Below are positions 54,282 to 61,726 of a stretch of DNA of 64,000 nucleotides, in pieces. Source of the DNA: Myroides sp. N17-2. GTDB taxonomy: Bacteria; Bacteroidota; Bacteroidia; Flavobacteriales; Flavobacteriaceae. The first letter of the stretch is position 1; every line of letters begins with the position of its first letter. The notes under the pieces were generated by a model. That model saw only the letters and a list, made by a program, of their open reading frames with translations, had not been told where the DNA came from and did no database searches. The position numbers and the translations under genes are program-made. The stretch covers positions 79,975 through 143,974 of the forward strand of contig NZ_NSGJ01000008.1 of NCBI RefSeq assembly GCF_002286775.1, given 5' to 3'.

Positions 54282-55160
54282 ATGACCAAACATTATTATA
54301 AGATATTAGGGGTATCTGAGGATGCAAGTACTGAGGAGATAGAGGAGGCTTATGTATTATTAAAAGACAAGTTTAATCCTGTAAAGAACCCAAATAGTAT
54401 TTTCTTAAGAGAAATGTCCGAGCAGTTAACTGAGGCTTATAATACCTTAAGTAATGAAGAGAGAAGAATTGATTACGATTATGACTTTCTAGGAAAAGCC
54501 AAACCGAAGCCTAAAGTAATTCCCCTTATAGCGTTTTTTAAATGTGAGAAAGAATCCTTTACAGAAGGAGAGGAACTCTTGTTCTGTTGGGAAGTCATAG
54601 ATGCTGATATCGTTAGAATCGAACCGTTTGGGTTATTAGTAGATGCTTCAGGCGAACAGAGGATAAAAGTGCAGAAAGGACAAGAAGTAATTAAGTTAAA
54701 AGCAATCAATACTAATTCTGAAGTCATGATAGAAACAGATATTATATTGGTTTATACTCCGCAGACTAAGCAAGTAGGAGTCCCTCCGCCTTATGAAGGC
54801 TCCTTAGAGAGAAGAAGAAACGAAGACAATACTAGAGTCTTAAACACTGTTTATTACCCTACGACAAATGGAAATAGAGTAGGAAGGGGACGGTTGTTTC
54901 TAGGTTTAATAGGCTATCTTATTCTAGCAAGTATAACTTTAGCTATAATACCTAAAAGTGCTAATTTAATAAGTGGTTTGATAGCAATATTTATTGGTAT
55001 TCGATGTATTATTCTTATTAGAAAGAGATTTCACGATATAGGACAGTCAGGTTGGTTGATGTTACTATTGTTAATTCCTTTTTTTCAAGTTATACCGGCG
55101 CTTATACTTCTGCTTTTTCCAGGAAATAAAGGAGCCAATAAATATGGTGTTAGAAAGTAA
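54282..55160 (+). CDS. J-like domain protein with Ig-like and DUF805 parts
   Basis: 292 residues. N-terminal J-like domain (YYKILGVSEDASTEEIEEAY; NPV at 32-34 replaces HPD), a beta-rich middle (about 80-160, CEKESFTEGEELLFCWEV), and a C-terminal DUF805 integral membrane domain (GRLFLGLIGYLIL, RFHDIGQSGWLMLLLLIP, FPGNKGANKYG). Last gene of the operon. This domain combination is not one I know. Confidence 0.75.
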   Translation: MTKHYYKILGVSEDASTEEIEEAYVLLKDKFNPVKNPNSIFLREMSEQLTEAYNTLSNEERRIDYDYDFLGKAKPKPKVIPLIAFFKCEKESFTEGEELLFCWEVIDADIVRIEPFGLLVDASGEQRIKVQKGQEVIKLKAINTNSEVMIETDIILVYTPQTKQVGVPPPYEGSLERRRNEDNTRVLNTVYYPTTNGNRVGRGRLFLGLIGYLILASITLAIIPKSANLISGLIAIFIGIRCIILIRKRFHDIGQSGWLMLLLLIPFFQVIPALILLLFPGNKGANKYGVRK

Positions 55161-55232
55161 ATGGACTGATGTTATTTTATACTATTATATTGTTTTTTGA
55201 ATTGTGTACGTAATAAACGATCTACTAAGAAC

Positions 55233-55272
55233 AAAAAACACCCCAAGCCATTGTGACTTGGGGTGTTTTGGT
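55233..55272. terminator. Terminator of the large operon and of clpB
   Basis: Stem AACACCCCAAG / CTTGGGGTGTT with loop CCATTGTGA. Flanked by A and T runs; it separates two convergent transcripts. Near-copy of the terminator at 41.9 kb. Confidence 0.9.
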
Positions 55273-55303
55273 TTTTATAACTAACTAATCAATCAAAATA
55301 ATA

Positions 55304-57889
55304 TTATTGGTTTCTGAATACCAATTCGTTGTTGAAAGAGTCTAATAAGATGATACTATCTGCTTTTACATTACCAGATAAGATCTCTTTAGACAAGCGG
55401 TTTAATACCTCTTTCTGTACAACACGTTTTACAGGACGTGCACCGAACTCAGGATCATATCCCTTGTTTGCCAAGAATTCTTTAGCTTCCGCAGTTGCTT
55501 CCATATGTACGTTTTGTTGAGCAAGCATCTTGAATACACTTTGCAATTGAATATCTACGATTTGTAAGATATTGTCTTTGCTCAACGGTGTAAACATTAC
55601 CACTTCGTCAATACGGTTTAAGAACTCAGGGCGAACTTGTTGTTTCAACTCGTTCAACACTTCTACTTTAGCATCTTCAGAAGCCTGTTCAATATTTGTA
55701 GCATTCTCAAACTTCTCTTGGATAATGTGACTACCCATATTTGAAGTCATAATAATGATGGTATTCTTGAAGTCAGCTAAACGGCCTTTGTTGTCTGTTA
55801 AACGTCCTTCATCTAATACTTGCAACAAGATGTTGAATGTATCAGGGTGTGCTTTTTCTATTTCGTCTAACAGCACCACAGAGTAAGGTTTTCTACGTAC
55901 CGCTTCAGTTAATTGACCACCTTCATCATACCCTACATATCCTGGAGGTGCTCCTACTAATCTACTTACGCTGTGTCTTTCTCCATATTCACTCATATCA
56001 ATACGCGTCATAGCACTTTCATCGTCAAATAGGTACACTGCTAATGCTTTAGCCAGCTCTGTTTTACCAACCCCTGTAGTTCCTAAGAATAGGAATGAAC
56101 CTATCGGTTTTTTAGGATCTTGTAATCCAGCTCGACTTCTACGTACAGCATCACTAATAGCTACAATTGCTTCTTCTTGACCTACCACACGTTTGTGTAA
56201 TTCGCCTTCTAAGTGAAGCAGTTTTTCTCTTTCACTTTGTAGCATTTTAGTCACTGGTACACCAGTCCATTTAGCTACTACTTCAGCGATATCATCACTT
56301 GTAACCTCTTCTTTAATTAGCGATTGACCACTTTGGTTTTCGTCTAATTGTTTTTGTGCTTTCTCAAGGTCTTCTTGAGCGTCTTTTATTTTTCCATATC
56401 TAAGCTCAGCTACCTTTCCATAGTCACCATCACGTTCCGCTTTTTCAGCTTCCAATTTATATGTTTCTATTTCTTGTTTAATAGCCTGTACGCGATCTAC
56501 AACCTCTTTTTCAGATTGCCATTTGCTATAGATATCGTTTCTTTCTTCTTTTAAGTTAGCAACTTCTAATCCAAGAGATTTAAGTTTGTCCTCATCATTC
56601 TCACGTTTGATGGCTTCAATCTCAATTTCTAATTGCATAATCTTACGATCAAGCACATCTAATTCCTCTGGTTTAGAGTTGATTTCCATTCTTAATTTAG
56701 CCGCTGCCTCATCCATCAAGTCAATCGCCTTGTCTGGTAAGAAACGGTTGGTGATATAACGCTCTGATAAGTTAACCGCAGCGATAATCGCCTCATCTTT
56801 TATACGTACTTTGTGGTGAGCTTCATACTTCTCTTTAATACCACGTAAGATAGAGATAGCACTTTCTGTGTCTGGCTCATCTACCATTACTTTTTGGAAA
56901 CGACGCTCTAAGGCTTTGTCTTTCTCAAAGTATTTTTGGTACTCATCTAATGTTGTCGCTCCGATAGAACGAAGTTCTCCACGTGCTAAAGCAGGTTTTA
57001 AGATATTCGCGGCATCCATAGCACCTTCACCACCTCCAGCACCTACTAAAGTGTGAATCTCATCGATGAATAAGATGATGTTTCCTTCAGCAGAAGTTAC
57101 CTCTTTAACTACTGATTTTAAACGCTCTTCAAACTCTCCTTTATATTTCGCACCTGCAATCAAAGCTCCCATATCTAATGAGAAGATTTGCTTGTCTTTT
57201 AAGTTATCAGGTACATCTTGCTGTACGATACGGTGTGCTAATCCCTCTGCGATAGCTGTTTTACCAACTCCTGGTTCACCGATAAGCATTGGGTTGTTCT
57301 TTGTACGACGGCTCAAGATTTGTAACACACGTCTGATTTCTTCATCACGTCCGATTACAGGATCTAGTTTACCTTCGTTAGCTAATTTTGTAAGGTTATT
57401 AGCATATTTATTTAAAGAGTTATAAGTTTCTTCAGCAGATGCAGAAGTTACTCTTGCTCCATTTCTGATTTCGTTAATAGCCGCTTCAAGTTGTTTTTCT
57501 GTTACACCTTGATCTTTTAATATCTGTGCTACTTTACTCTTAGATTTAAAAATAGCTAAGATTAAGTGCTCTATAGAGACATACTCATCCTTCATCTTCG
57601 TAGCGATAGCCTGCGCTTCAGTGATAGCAGTACCTGCTTCTCTTGATAAGCCCATTTGACCTCCTTCTACTTTTGGGAAGTTAGCGATTGTTGCATCTAA
57701 TACAGATTTAAAAGTATCTACATTGATGTTTAATTTCTTTAAGATAAAAGGAGTAACGTTTTCGTCAACTTCCATTATCGCTTTGAAAATGTGCTCATTT
57801 TCTATTTGTTGTTGCCCTAAGCCTTGCACGATTACCTGTGCTTGCTGTAAAGCTTCTTGCGATTTTATTGTAAAATTATTTAAGTTCAT
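55304..57889 (-). CDS. clpB: ATP-dependent chaperone ClpB
   Basis: Hsp100 disaggregase working with DnaK. Two AAA+ modules: first Walker [10 protein letters not shown] (about residue 205) and second GTTGVGKTE (about 605), N-terminal Clp domain, and the coiled-coil middle domain ([23 protein letters not shown]). 861 residues, normal. Convergent with the operon that encodes J-like and Hsp70-like proteins; this neighbourhood may be accidental. It probably has a heat-responsive promoter, but none was identified. Confidence 0.97.
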   Translation of the reverse strand: MNLNNFTIKSQEALQQAQVIVQGLGQQQIENEHIFKAIMEVDENVTPFILKKLNINVDTFKSVLDATIANFPKVEGGQMGLSREAGTAITEAQAIATKMKDEYVSIEHLILAIFKSKSKVAQILKDQGVTEKQLEAAINEIRNGARVTSASAEETYNSLNKYANNLTKLANEGKLDPVIGRDEEIRRVLQILSRRTKNNPMLIGEPGVGKTAIAEGLAHRIVQQDVPDNLKDKQIFSLDMGALIAGAKYKGEFEERLKSVVKEVTSAEGNIILFIDEIHTLVGAGGGEGAMDAANILKPALARGELRSIGATTLDEYQKYFEKDKALERRFQKVMVDEPDTESAISILRGIKEKYEAHHKVRIKDEAIIAAVNLSERYITNRFLPDKAIDLMDEAAAKLRMEINSKPEELDVLDRKIMQLEIEIEAIKRENDEDKLKSLGLEVANLKEERNDIYSKWQSEKEVVDRVQAIKQEIETYKLEAEKAERDGDYGKVAELRYGKIKDAQEDLEKAQKQLDENQSGQSLIKEEVTSDDIAEVVAKWTGVPVTKMLQSEREKLLHLEGELHKRVVGQEEAIVAISDAVRRSRAGLQDPKKPIGSFLFLGTTGVGKTELAKALAVYLFDDESAMTRIDMSEYGERHSVSRLVGAPPGYVGYDEGGQLTEAVRRKPYSVVLLDEIEKAHPDTFNILLQVLDEGRLTDNKGRLADFKNTIIIMTSNMGSHIIQEKFENATNIEQASEDAKVEVLNELKQQVRPEFLNRIDEVVMFTPLSKDNILQIVDIQLQSVFKMLAQQNVHMEATAEAKEFLANKGYDPEFGARPVKRVVQKEVLNRLSKEILSGNVKADSIILLDSFNNELVFRNQ

Positions 57890-58052
57890 ATAATAATCTG
57901 TTTATTTGTTTGGTTATATCGTAATAGTCAAAAGGTGTTCCAATACTAAATTTAAGACATTTTGACAATGTTTGCATAATTCGCATTAGTAAAAGATGTC
58001 AAAAAGTCATAAATTTGCCTATATACACGTAATCGAACTAACATTTTGTCTT

Positions 58053-58391
58053 ATGGAATGGATCAATATAACAGAGAGTAGTCAAATAAAAGAGCTTATC
58101 GAAAAATCAAACGATAAAGCAGTCATTATATTTAAACACAGTCCACGTTGCCATATTAGCAAATTTGCTCTGCGCAATTTTGAAGCTAGTTTTACTAATC
58201 CGACGGAAGTAGATTGTTATTTAGTAGATGTAGTTAACGATAGACTTTATTCTATGGAGGTTAAAGAATCGTTACAGGTTCAGCACGAGTCTCCACAGTT
58301 AATCATTGTTTATAAAGAAAAAGCAGTATTTAATACTTCACACGAGAGTATAGATGGGGCTGATACAGATAAATTGTTATTAAGGCTGTAA
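58053..58391 (+). CDS. Monothiol bacilliredoxin, BrxC/YtxJ family
   Basis: 112 residues, thioredoxin fold. The single Cys is in HSPRCHISKFALRNFE (C-x-I-S type, as in YtxJ). Members remove bacillithiol from proteins in Firmicutes and some Bacteroidota. I start at the Met of MEWINITESSQ; the longer frame adds 19 codons of non-family sequence. The next gene begins 2 nt after its stop. Confidence 0.88.
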   Translation: MEWINITESSQIKELIEKSNDKAVIIFKHSPRCHISKFALRNFEASFTNPTEVDCYLVDVVNDRLYSMEVKESLQVQHESPQLIIVYKEKAVFNTSHESIDGADTDKLLLRL

Positions 58392-58393
58392 GT

Positions 58394-59332
58394 ATGGTAA
58401 GAACATTAGTGTATAGAACCATATCACTGCATGGAGTTAAAACACCTGGTATTATTGAGAATGGAGTATATCACTTTACCTATTTTGATGTCTATGAAGA
58501 TGGTAGAGTAGCGAATTGGAACTTTGAAGATTTTGAACACTTTATTAAAGATGTACAGAATGGATGGGTGGTGACTAATATCCCTGATGGTAAGGAATTT
58601 TCGTGTTATAATTTAGGTGCATGGAATATCACTGCAGGGAGATGGTATTATACTCCGGAGTCTTATATTGCCTATATTAAAAGCTTAGTCTTAGAACTTA
58701 ATCCTAATTGGACGAATATACATACGTATCAAGAAAGACGTGTAAATGGTGTAGTAGTAGGGGAGTCAGGATCAGGTACTTTGTATAAAGAGGATACAGT
58801 GGATGTAGATGTGTTTTTCCCTAAGAAAGTAAAAGGAGAACATCATAGTCTGTTTTACTGCATTGAGAACAATTATTATCTTGTAAGTATTTTGCTTTTT
58901 AAAGATAAGAGTATCATAATTCACGGATGTGGAGAAGAGAAGGTTATTGACTTTGATGTGTTAAGACAGTTGATAGACCAAGGAGTAGTCTGTAGTACAT
59001 TACCAATAGGAGCAAGAGTGATTATCGAAAACCTAGGTGAGTTTACTACAACGGAAGAAAGTTACAGCAATGATATAGAAGATTTGTTTGCCGGATTAGA
59101 AGATGATTACCGCAAACTAAATGGAGAGAAATCGTTAAATGATTTGTGTTTAGATGTCTTTGATGCATATCAAGCAAATCCGTCTGACGAATTAAAAGAA
59201 GCTTTAAAGTTAGCTTATGAACGAGTACCTGAACATCTGCGTATGTATCTAGGTGATATGGATACTAGAGATAGTGAAATTATAGAGATTATCTACGGCC
59301 CTGATTATTGGGATAATGAAGATATAGAATAA
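58394..59332 (+). CDS. Unknown protein with two similar halves
   Basis: 312 residues. The N-terminal half (NGVYHFTYFDVYEDG ... GWVVTNIPDGKEFSCYNLGAW) and middle (NNYYLVSILLFKDKS ... GVVCSTLPIGARVIIENLGEF) are diverged repeats of one ~90-residue beta domain; the end (about 230-312) is acidic. Such tandem domains are frequent among immunity-type and uncharacterised proteins, but I do not recognise a named family. Starts 2 nt after brxC-like gene, so same transcript. Confidence 0.6.
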   Translation: MVRTLVYRTISLHGVKTPGIIENGVYHFTYFDVYEDGRVANWNFEDFEHFIKDVQNGWVVTNIPDGKEFSCYNLGAWNITAGRWYYTPESYIAYIKSLVLELNPNWTNIHTYQERRVNGVVVGESGSGTLYKEDTVDVDVFFPKKVKGEHHSLFYCIENNYYLVSILLFKDKSIIIHGCGEEKVIDFDVLRQLIDQGVVCSTLPIGARVIIENLGEFTTTEESYSNDIEDLFAGLEDDYRKLNGEKSLNDLCLDVFDAYQANPSDELKEALKLAYERVPEHLRMYLGDMDTRDSEIIEIIYGPDYWDNEDIE

Positions 59333-59334
59333 AG

Positions 59335-59357
59335 AAAGAGGCCAAGAGCCTCTTTTT
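59335..59357 (+). terminator. Terminator after the duplicated unknown gene
   Basis: Stem AAAGAGGC / GCCTCTTT, loop CAAGA, then T run. Confidence 0.85.
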
Positions 59358-59378
59358 TCATAAATAGTGGGGACTAAG

Positions 59379-59459
59379 TTAAACCCTGATTCAGCATTAG
59401 CCAAATACTACAAAGCAATTCTAATTAAGAATTCTTTTTATCAATTATTCTAGGTTTAA
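59379..59459. repeat. Dispersed intergenic repeat, copy E
   Basis: Core CATTAGCCAAATACTACAAAG; ends TTAAACC (59379-59385) and GGTTTAA (59453-59459) are complementary. Its right end provides the stop codon of the minus-strand DsrE-like gene. Confidence 0.72.
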
Positions 59460-59890
59460 ATAGAAAGGGTGTTGTATTTGTTTTCGTTTAACTGGAACAT
59501 ATATTTATGCGCATTAGGTGTGCCTATAAAATACAAAGGCAAGTCATTCAAAGTTACACCGTATACTTTTAAAGCGAACTCACATACTACTAGTTTTACT
59601 CCTGCTTTATCAGCAGCATCTAGCTCTGCGCGCAATTCTTTATTGTTTAATTCTTGAACCATCTGTCCCATTATCACGATTTGGAAATCAGCTTTAGGAT
59701 TAGCTTTTTTGATTTCACTTCCTGTCATAATAGAAGAGCGAAGGTTTTTTATAGATTGTACTAGAATAGCATATTTATCTCCTTTAGTATCCTGTTCATA
59801 GGCTATAGTAGATACTTTAGATGTATTAAAGGCTACAGCCTGTGTACTCACGATAGAACATAAAGCGATTGCTAAAACTAATTTTCTCAT
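59456..59890 (-). CDS. DsrE-like secreted protein
   Basis: 144 residues with a signal peptide (MRKLVLAIALCSIVSTQAVA) and a DsrE/F-type Rossmann-like fold (KYAILVQSIKNLRSSIMTGSEIKK, DFQIVIMGQMVQEL, KLVVCEFALKVYGV). The Cys in VCEFAL is where DsrE proteins carry their active Cys. DsrE proteins relay sulfur in oxidation/reduction; a periplasmic single-domain version is common in Bacteroidota, of unknown function. A Fnr-type site lies upstream. Confidence 0.82.
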   Translation of the reverse strand: MRKLVLAIALCSIVSTQAVAFNTSKVSTIAYEQDTKGDKYAILVQSIKNLRSSIMTGSEIKKANPKADFQIVIMGQMVQELNNKELRAELDAADKAGVKLVVCEFALKVYGVTLNDLPLYFIGTPNAHKYMFQLNENKYNTLSI

Positions 59891-59919
59891 TGTTTACTAT
59901 ATTATGGTTTATATAGTGG

Positions 59920-59963
59920 CTAAAGTAGACGATTAGGTAGAGATGGGAAGTAACAATTGTTAC
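59920..59963 (-). promoter_or_regulatory. Promoter and Crp/Fnr-type site of the DsrE-like gene
   Basis: Perfect palindrome GTAACAATTGTTAC (59950-59963) centred about 40 bp upstream of the start site implied by the -7 box TACTTTAG (59920-59927, minus strand; one mismatch). This is the class II activator spacing. Confidence 0.55.
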
Positions 59964-59978
59964 ACAACAGTTAATTAC

Positions 59979-60102
59979 TAAGCTTGTAAATCCTGAAGAG
60001 CCAATCTCTCCATGTTGCGGTTACTTGCTTATTTCGTGCCCAATGCTTGAGGAATGTTTGCTCAAGAGAGGTTTTTCAGCAAGAACACCTCTAGCATTAG
60101 GC
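59979..60102 (+). other. Possible structured RNA in the DsrE/small membrane protein gap
   Basis: A three-way junction: P1 60038-60045 / 60095-60102 (7 of 8 pairs), P2 CTTGAG 60046-60051 / 60061-60066, P3 AGAGGT 60067-60072 / 60087-60092, the stems following one another without gaps. A -7-like TAAGCTTG (59979-59986) lies upstream. It ends before the promoter of the next gene, so it is not its leader. Confidence 0.4.
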
Positions 60103-60144
60103 TCATATTCCTAAGGAAGATAGTAATTGAGAAAAGATAACTAT

Positions 60145-60188
60145 GTAACATTAGTTACTGTACTATTCCAAATTAGTGAATAACTTTG
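60145..60188 (+). promoter_or_regulatory. Promoter and Crp/Fnr-type site of the small membrane protein gene
   Basis: GTAACATTAGTTAC (60145-60158) is centred about 41 bp upstream of the start site implied by TAACTTTG (60181-60188), a perfect TAnnTTTG box. Confidence 0.6.
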
Positions 60189-60207
60189 AAGTATTAAATC
60201 GGATAGG

Positions 60208-60390
60208 ATGATAATTACATATTTTAAGAAATGGTCAATGATGAGGTGGGTTCGCTTAGGGCTAGGAGCGCTCCTTTTATTTCAAGCAATAGATGCGGAG
60301 TTATGGATATTAACTATTCCTGTAGCCTATCTGTTTTTACAAGCATTCTTTAATTTTGGGTGTAAAAATGATCAGTGCAAAATTAACTAA
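60208..60390 (+). CDS. Small membrane protein, DUF2892-like
   Basis: 60 residues: basic start, two short membrane stretches (RLGLGALLLFQAIDA, ILTIPVAYLFLQAFFNF) and a Cys-ending tail (FGCKNDQC). It resembles the membrane part that follows rhodanese in YgaP (DUF2892). Fnr-type control and DsrE-like neighbour point to redox/sulfur biology; this is inference. Confidence 0.65.
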   Translation: MIITYFKKWSMMRWVRLGLGALLLFQAIDAELWILTIPVAYLFLQAFFNFGCKNDQCKIN

Positions 60391-60493
60391 ACTTAATTCA
60401 GTGTTGATTATTAGTGTTTTATGCGTGAGCTAAGAAGTGTTGAAAAATACAAGAATATTTATATTTTAGCAAAGTTTTTAAAACTCGCAAAAT

Positions 60494-61378
60494 ATGAACA
60501 AAAGAGTCCTAACAATATTTCTTTTTACAGCGATACTAAGCTTATCAGTAGCGTGTAAAGATAAAGAGGCAGATACTCCATTAGCAGATAGTACTACAGA
60601 AGAAGTAACAACTACTGAATCAACAGAAGAACCAATGGCAGTAGCTGATGAAGCAGTAATAGAAGGGGAGGAAGGAGAATATAATCCAACGATCTTCCCA
60701 ACGTCATTTAAGTTTAAGCACGATTTGATAATGACGGGTACTTTTCACGAAGGAGAGGTATCTGCAGATGTAAGCAGCAAATCTTGGGTAGGATTAGTCA
60801 AAGAAACAGATGGTACATATAGTGTACATAAACTAAATCCTACGACTAAAATAGTACACGATGATGTGGTAGATGAGGCGGGGGAGATGACCGCTGTGAA
60901 GGTCTCTGCTAAGAGTGTAGGCGAAATAGTATTTATGACTAATGAGGGACTTATCAGTCAGGGAAGTAACCTTACAGTAGCTCAATTACCTACAACAATC
61001 TATCCTGGTGAAAGCAAGGATTTTACGTATAAAGGAAAAACGTATACTATCTATGCTGAAGGAGAGAAAGGAGCTCCTTATACTTATGAGACTAATGAGG
61101 GTGAAGTAATCAAGACTTACGAAATTAAGAAATACCAACTATATCTTAAAGTGAAGGGACAAGATAAAGTGATTACGCTTTTAGACTTAAAAAGCCTAGA
61201 GGAAGCTACGCCAACTATAGAGTTTGCAGGTGATTTAAATGGAGATGGTTATATTGATTTATTGATCAATACTACTTATAATTATAATATGAGTCGCCCT
61301 ACTTTATATCTATCTGATTCAAAATCAGGACAACTTACTGTGAAAGCTGTAGCTGCACTAGAGAGTGTAGGATGTTAG
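60494..61378 (+). CDS. Lipoprotein of unknown function, paralog 1
   Basis: 294 residues. Lipoprotein signal ending SLSVACKDKE (Cys21). Beta-rich body with FPTSFKFKHDLIMTGTFHEGEV, TTIYPGESKDFTYKGKTYTIYAEG, and an EF-hand-like GDLNGDGYIDLLINTT. It ends ESVGC, with a C-terminal Cys. Its nearest relative in the window is at 62726. Surface- or outer-membrane-attached, function unknown. Confidence 0.72.
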   Translation: MNKRVLTIFLFTAILSLSVACKDKEADTPLADSTTEEVTTTESTEEPMAVADEAVIEGEEGEYNPTIFPTSFKFKHDLIMTGTFHEGEVSADVSSKSWVGLVKETDGTYSVHKLNPTTKIVHDDVVDEAGEMTAVKVSAKSVGEIVFMTNEGLISQGSNLTVAQLPTTIYPGESKDFTYKGKTYTIYAEGEKGAPYTYETNEGEVIKTYEIKKYQLYLKVKGQDKVITLLDLKSLEEATPTIEFAGDLNGDGYIDLLINTTYNYNMSRPTLYLSDSKSGQLTVKAVAALESVGC

Positions 61379-61402
61379 TAAGTAACGAATATAATATAAT
61401 GA

Positions 61403-61436
61403 AAAAAGCCTGTAGATGATGTTCACAGGCTTTTTG
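61403..61436. terminator. Bidirectional terminator between lipoprotein 1 and the antitoxin-like gene
   Basis: Stem AAAAAGCCTGT / ACAGGCTTTTT, 11-nt loop; A/T runs both sides. Confidence 0.85.
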
Positions 61437-61437
61437 T

Positions 61438-61614
61438 TTATAAGGTTGATTCTAATTTCTCTAATAATTCGTCAAAATCCATTAGATCATTAGGATTGTT
61501 ATAATAGTGATTTAGTCGAGAATCTATAAAATCCTTTTGACCTTGTGATAGGACATTACTTGTTTTCTCTTTATCATCGTTATTGTTCTTATTTTCTTTC
61601 TGTTGTGTTTTCAT
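61438..61614 (-). CDS. Small antitoxin-like protein (addiction-module component type), orphan
   Basis: 58 residues, found by reading the gap. Sequence begins MKTQQKENKNNND and ends DFDELLEKLESTL; the central LSQGQKDFIDSRLNHYYNNP resembles the putative addiction module component family (LS-x-x-Q-x-x-F-hydrophobic-x-x-RL-x-x-Y-x-x-NP). It has a -7 box upstream and shares the terminator downstream. No toxin gene is adjacent. Family assignment is by pattern only. Confidence 0.5.
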   Translation of the reverse strand: MKTQQKENKNNNDDKEKTSNVLSQGQKDFIDSRLNHYYNNPNDLMDFDELLEKLESTL

Positions 61615-61640
61615 AAGAATAACAGTTTTAATGATTTATA

Positions 61641-61648
61641 CAAAGATA
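61641..61648 (-). promoter_or_regulatory. -7 box of the 58-residue gene
   Basis: TATCTTTG (minus strand) matches TAnnTTTG, 27 bp before the start codon. Confidence 0.5.
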
Positions 61649-61726
61649 AAAATAAAATGTATATAGGGTTTTCTATTGCGTATTTTTAATGTATTCAGGT
61701 TGTTATGTTTTTTGTACTTTATTTTA

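Noticed and set aside
57996..58052. Longer start of the BrxC-like gene
   Set aside because: The extra 19 residues do not fit the family; MEWINITESS is the common start.
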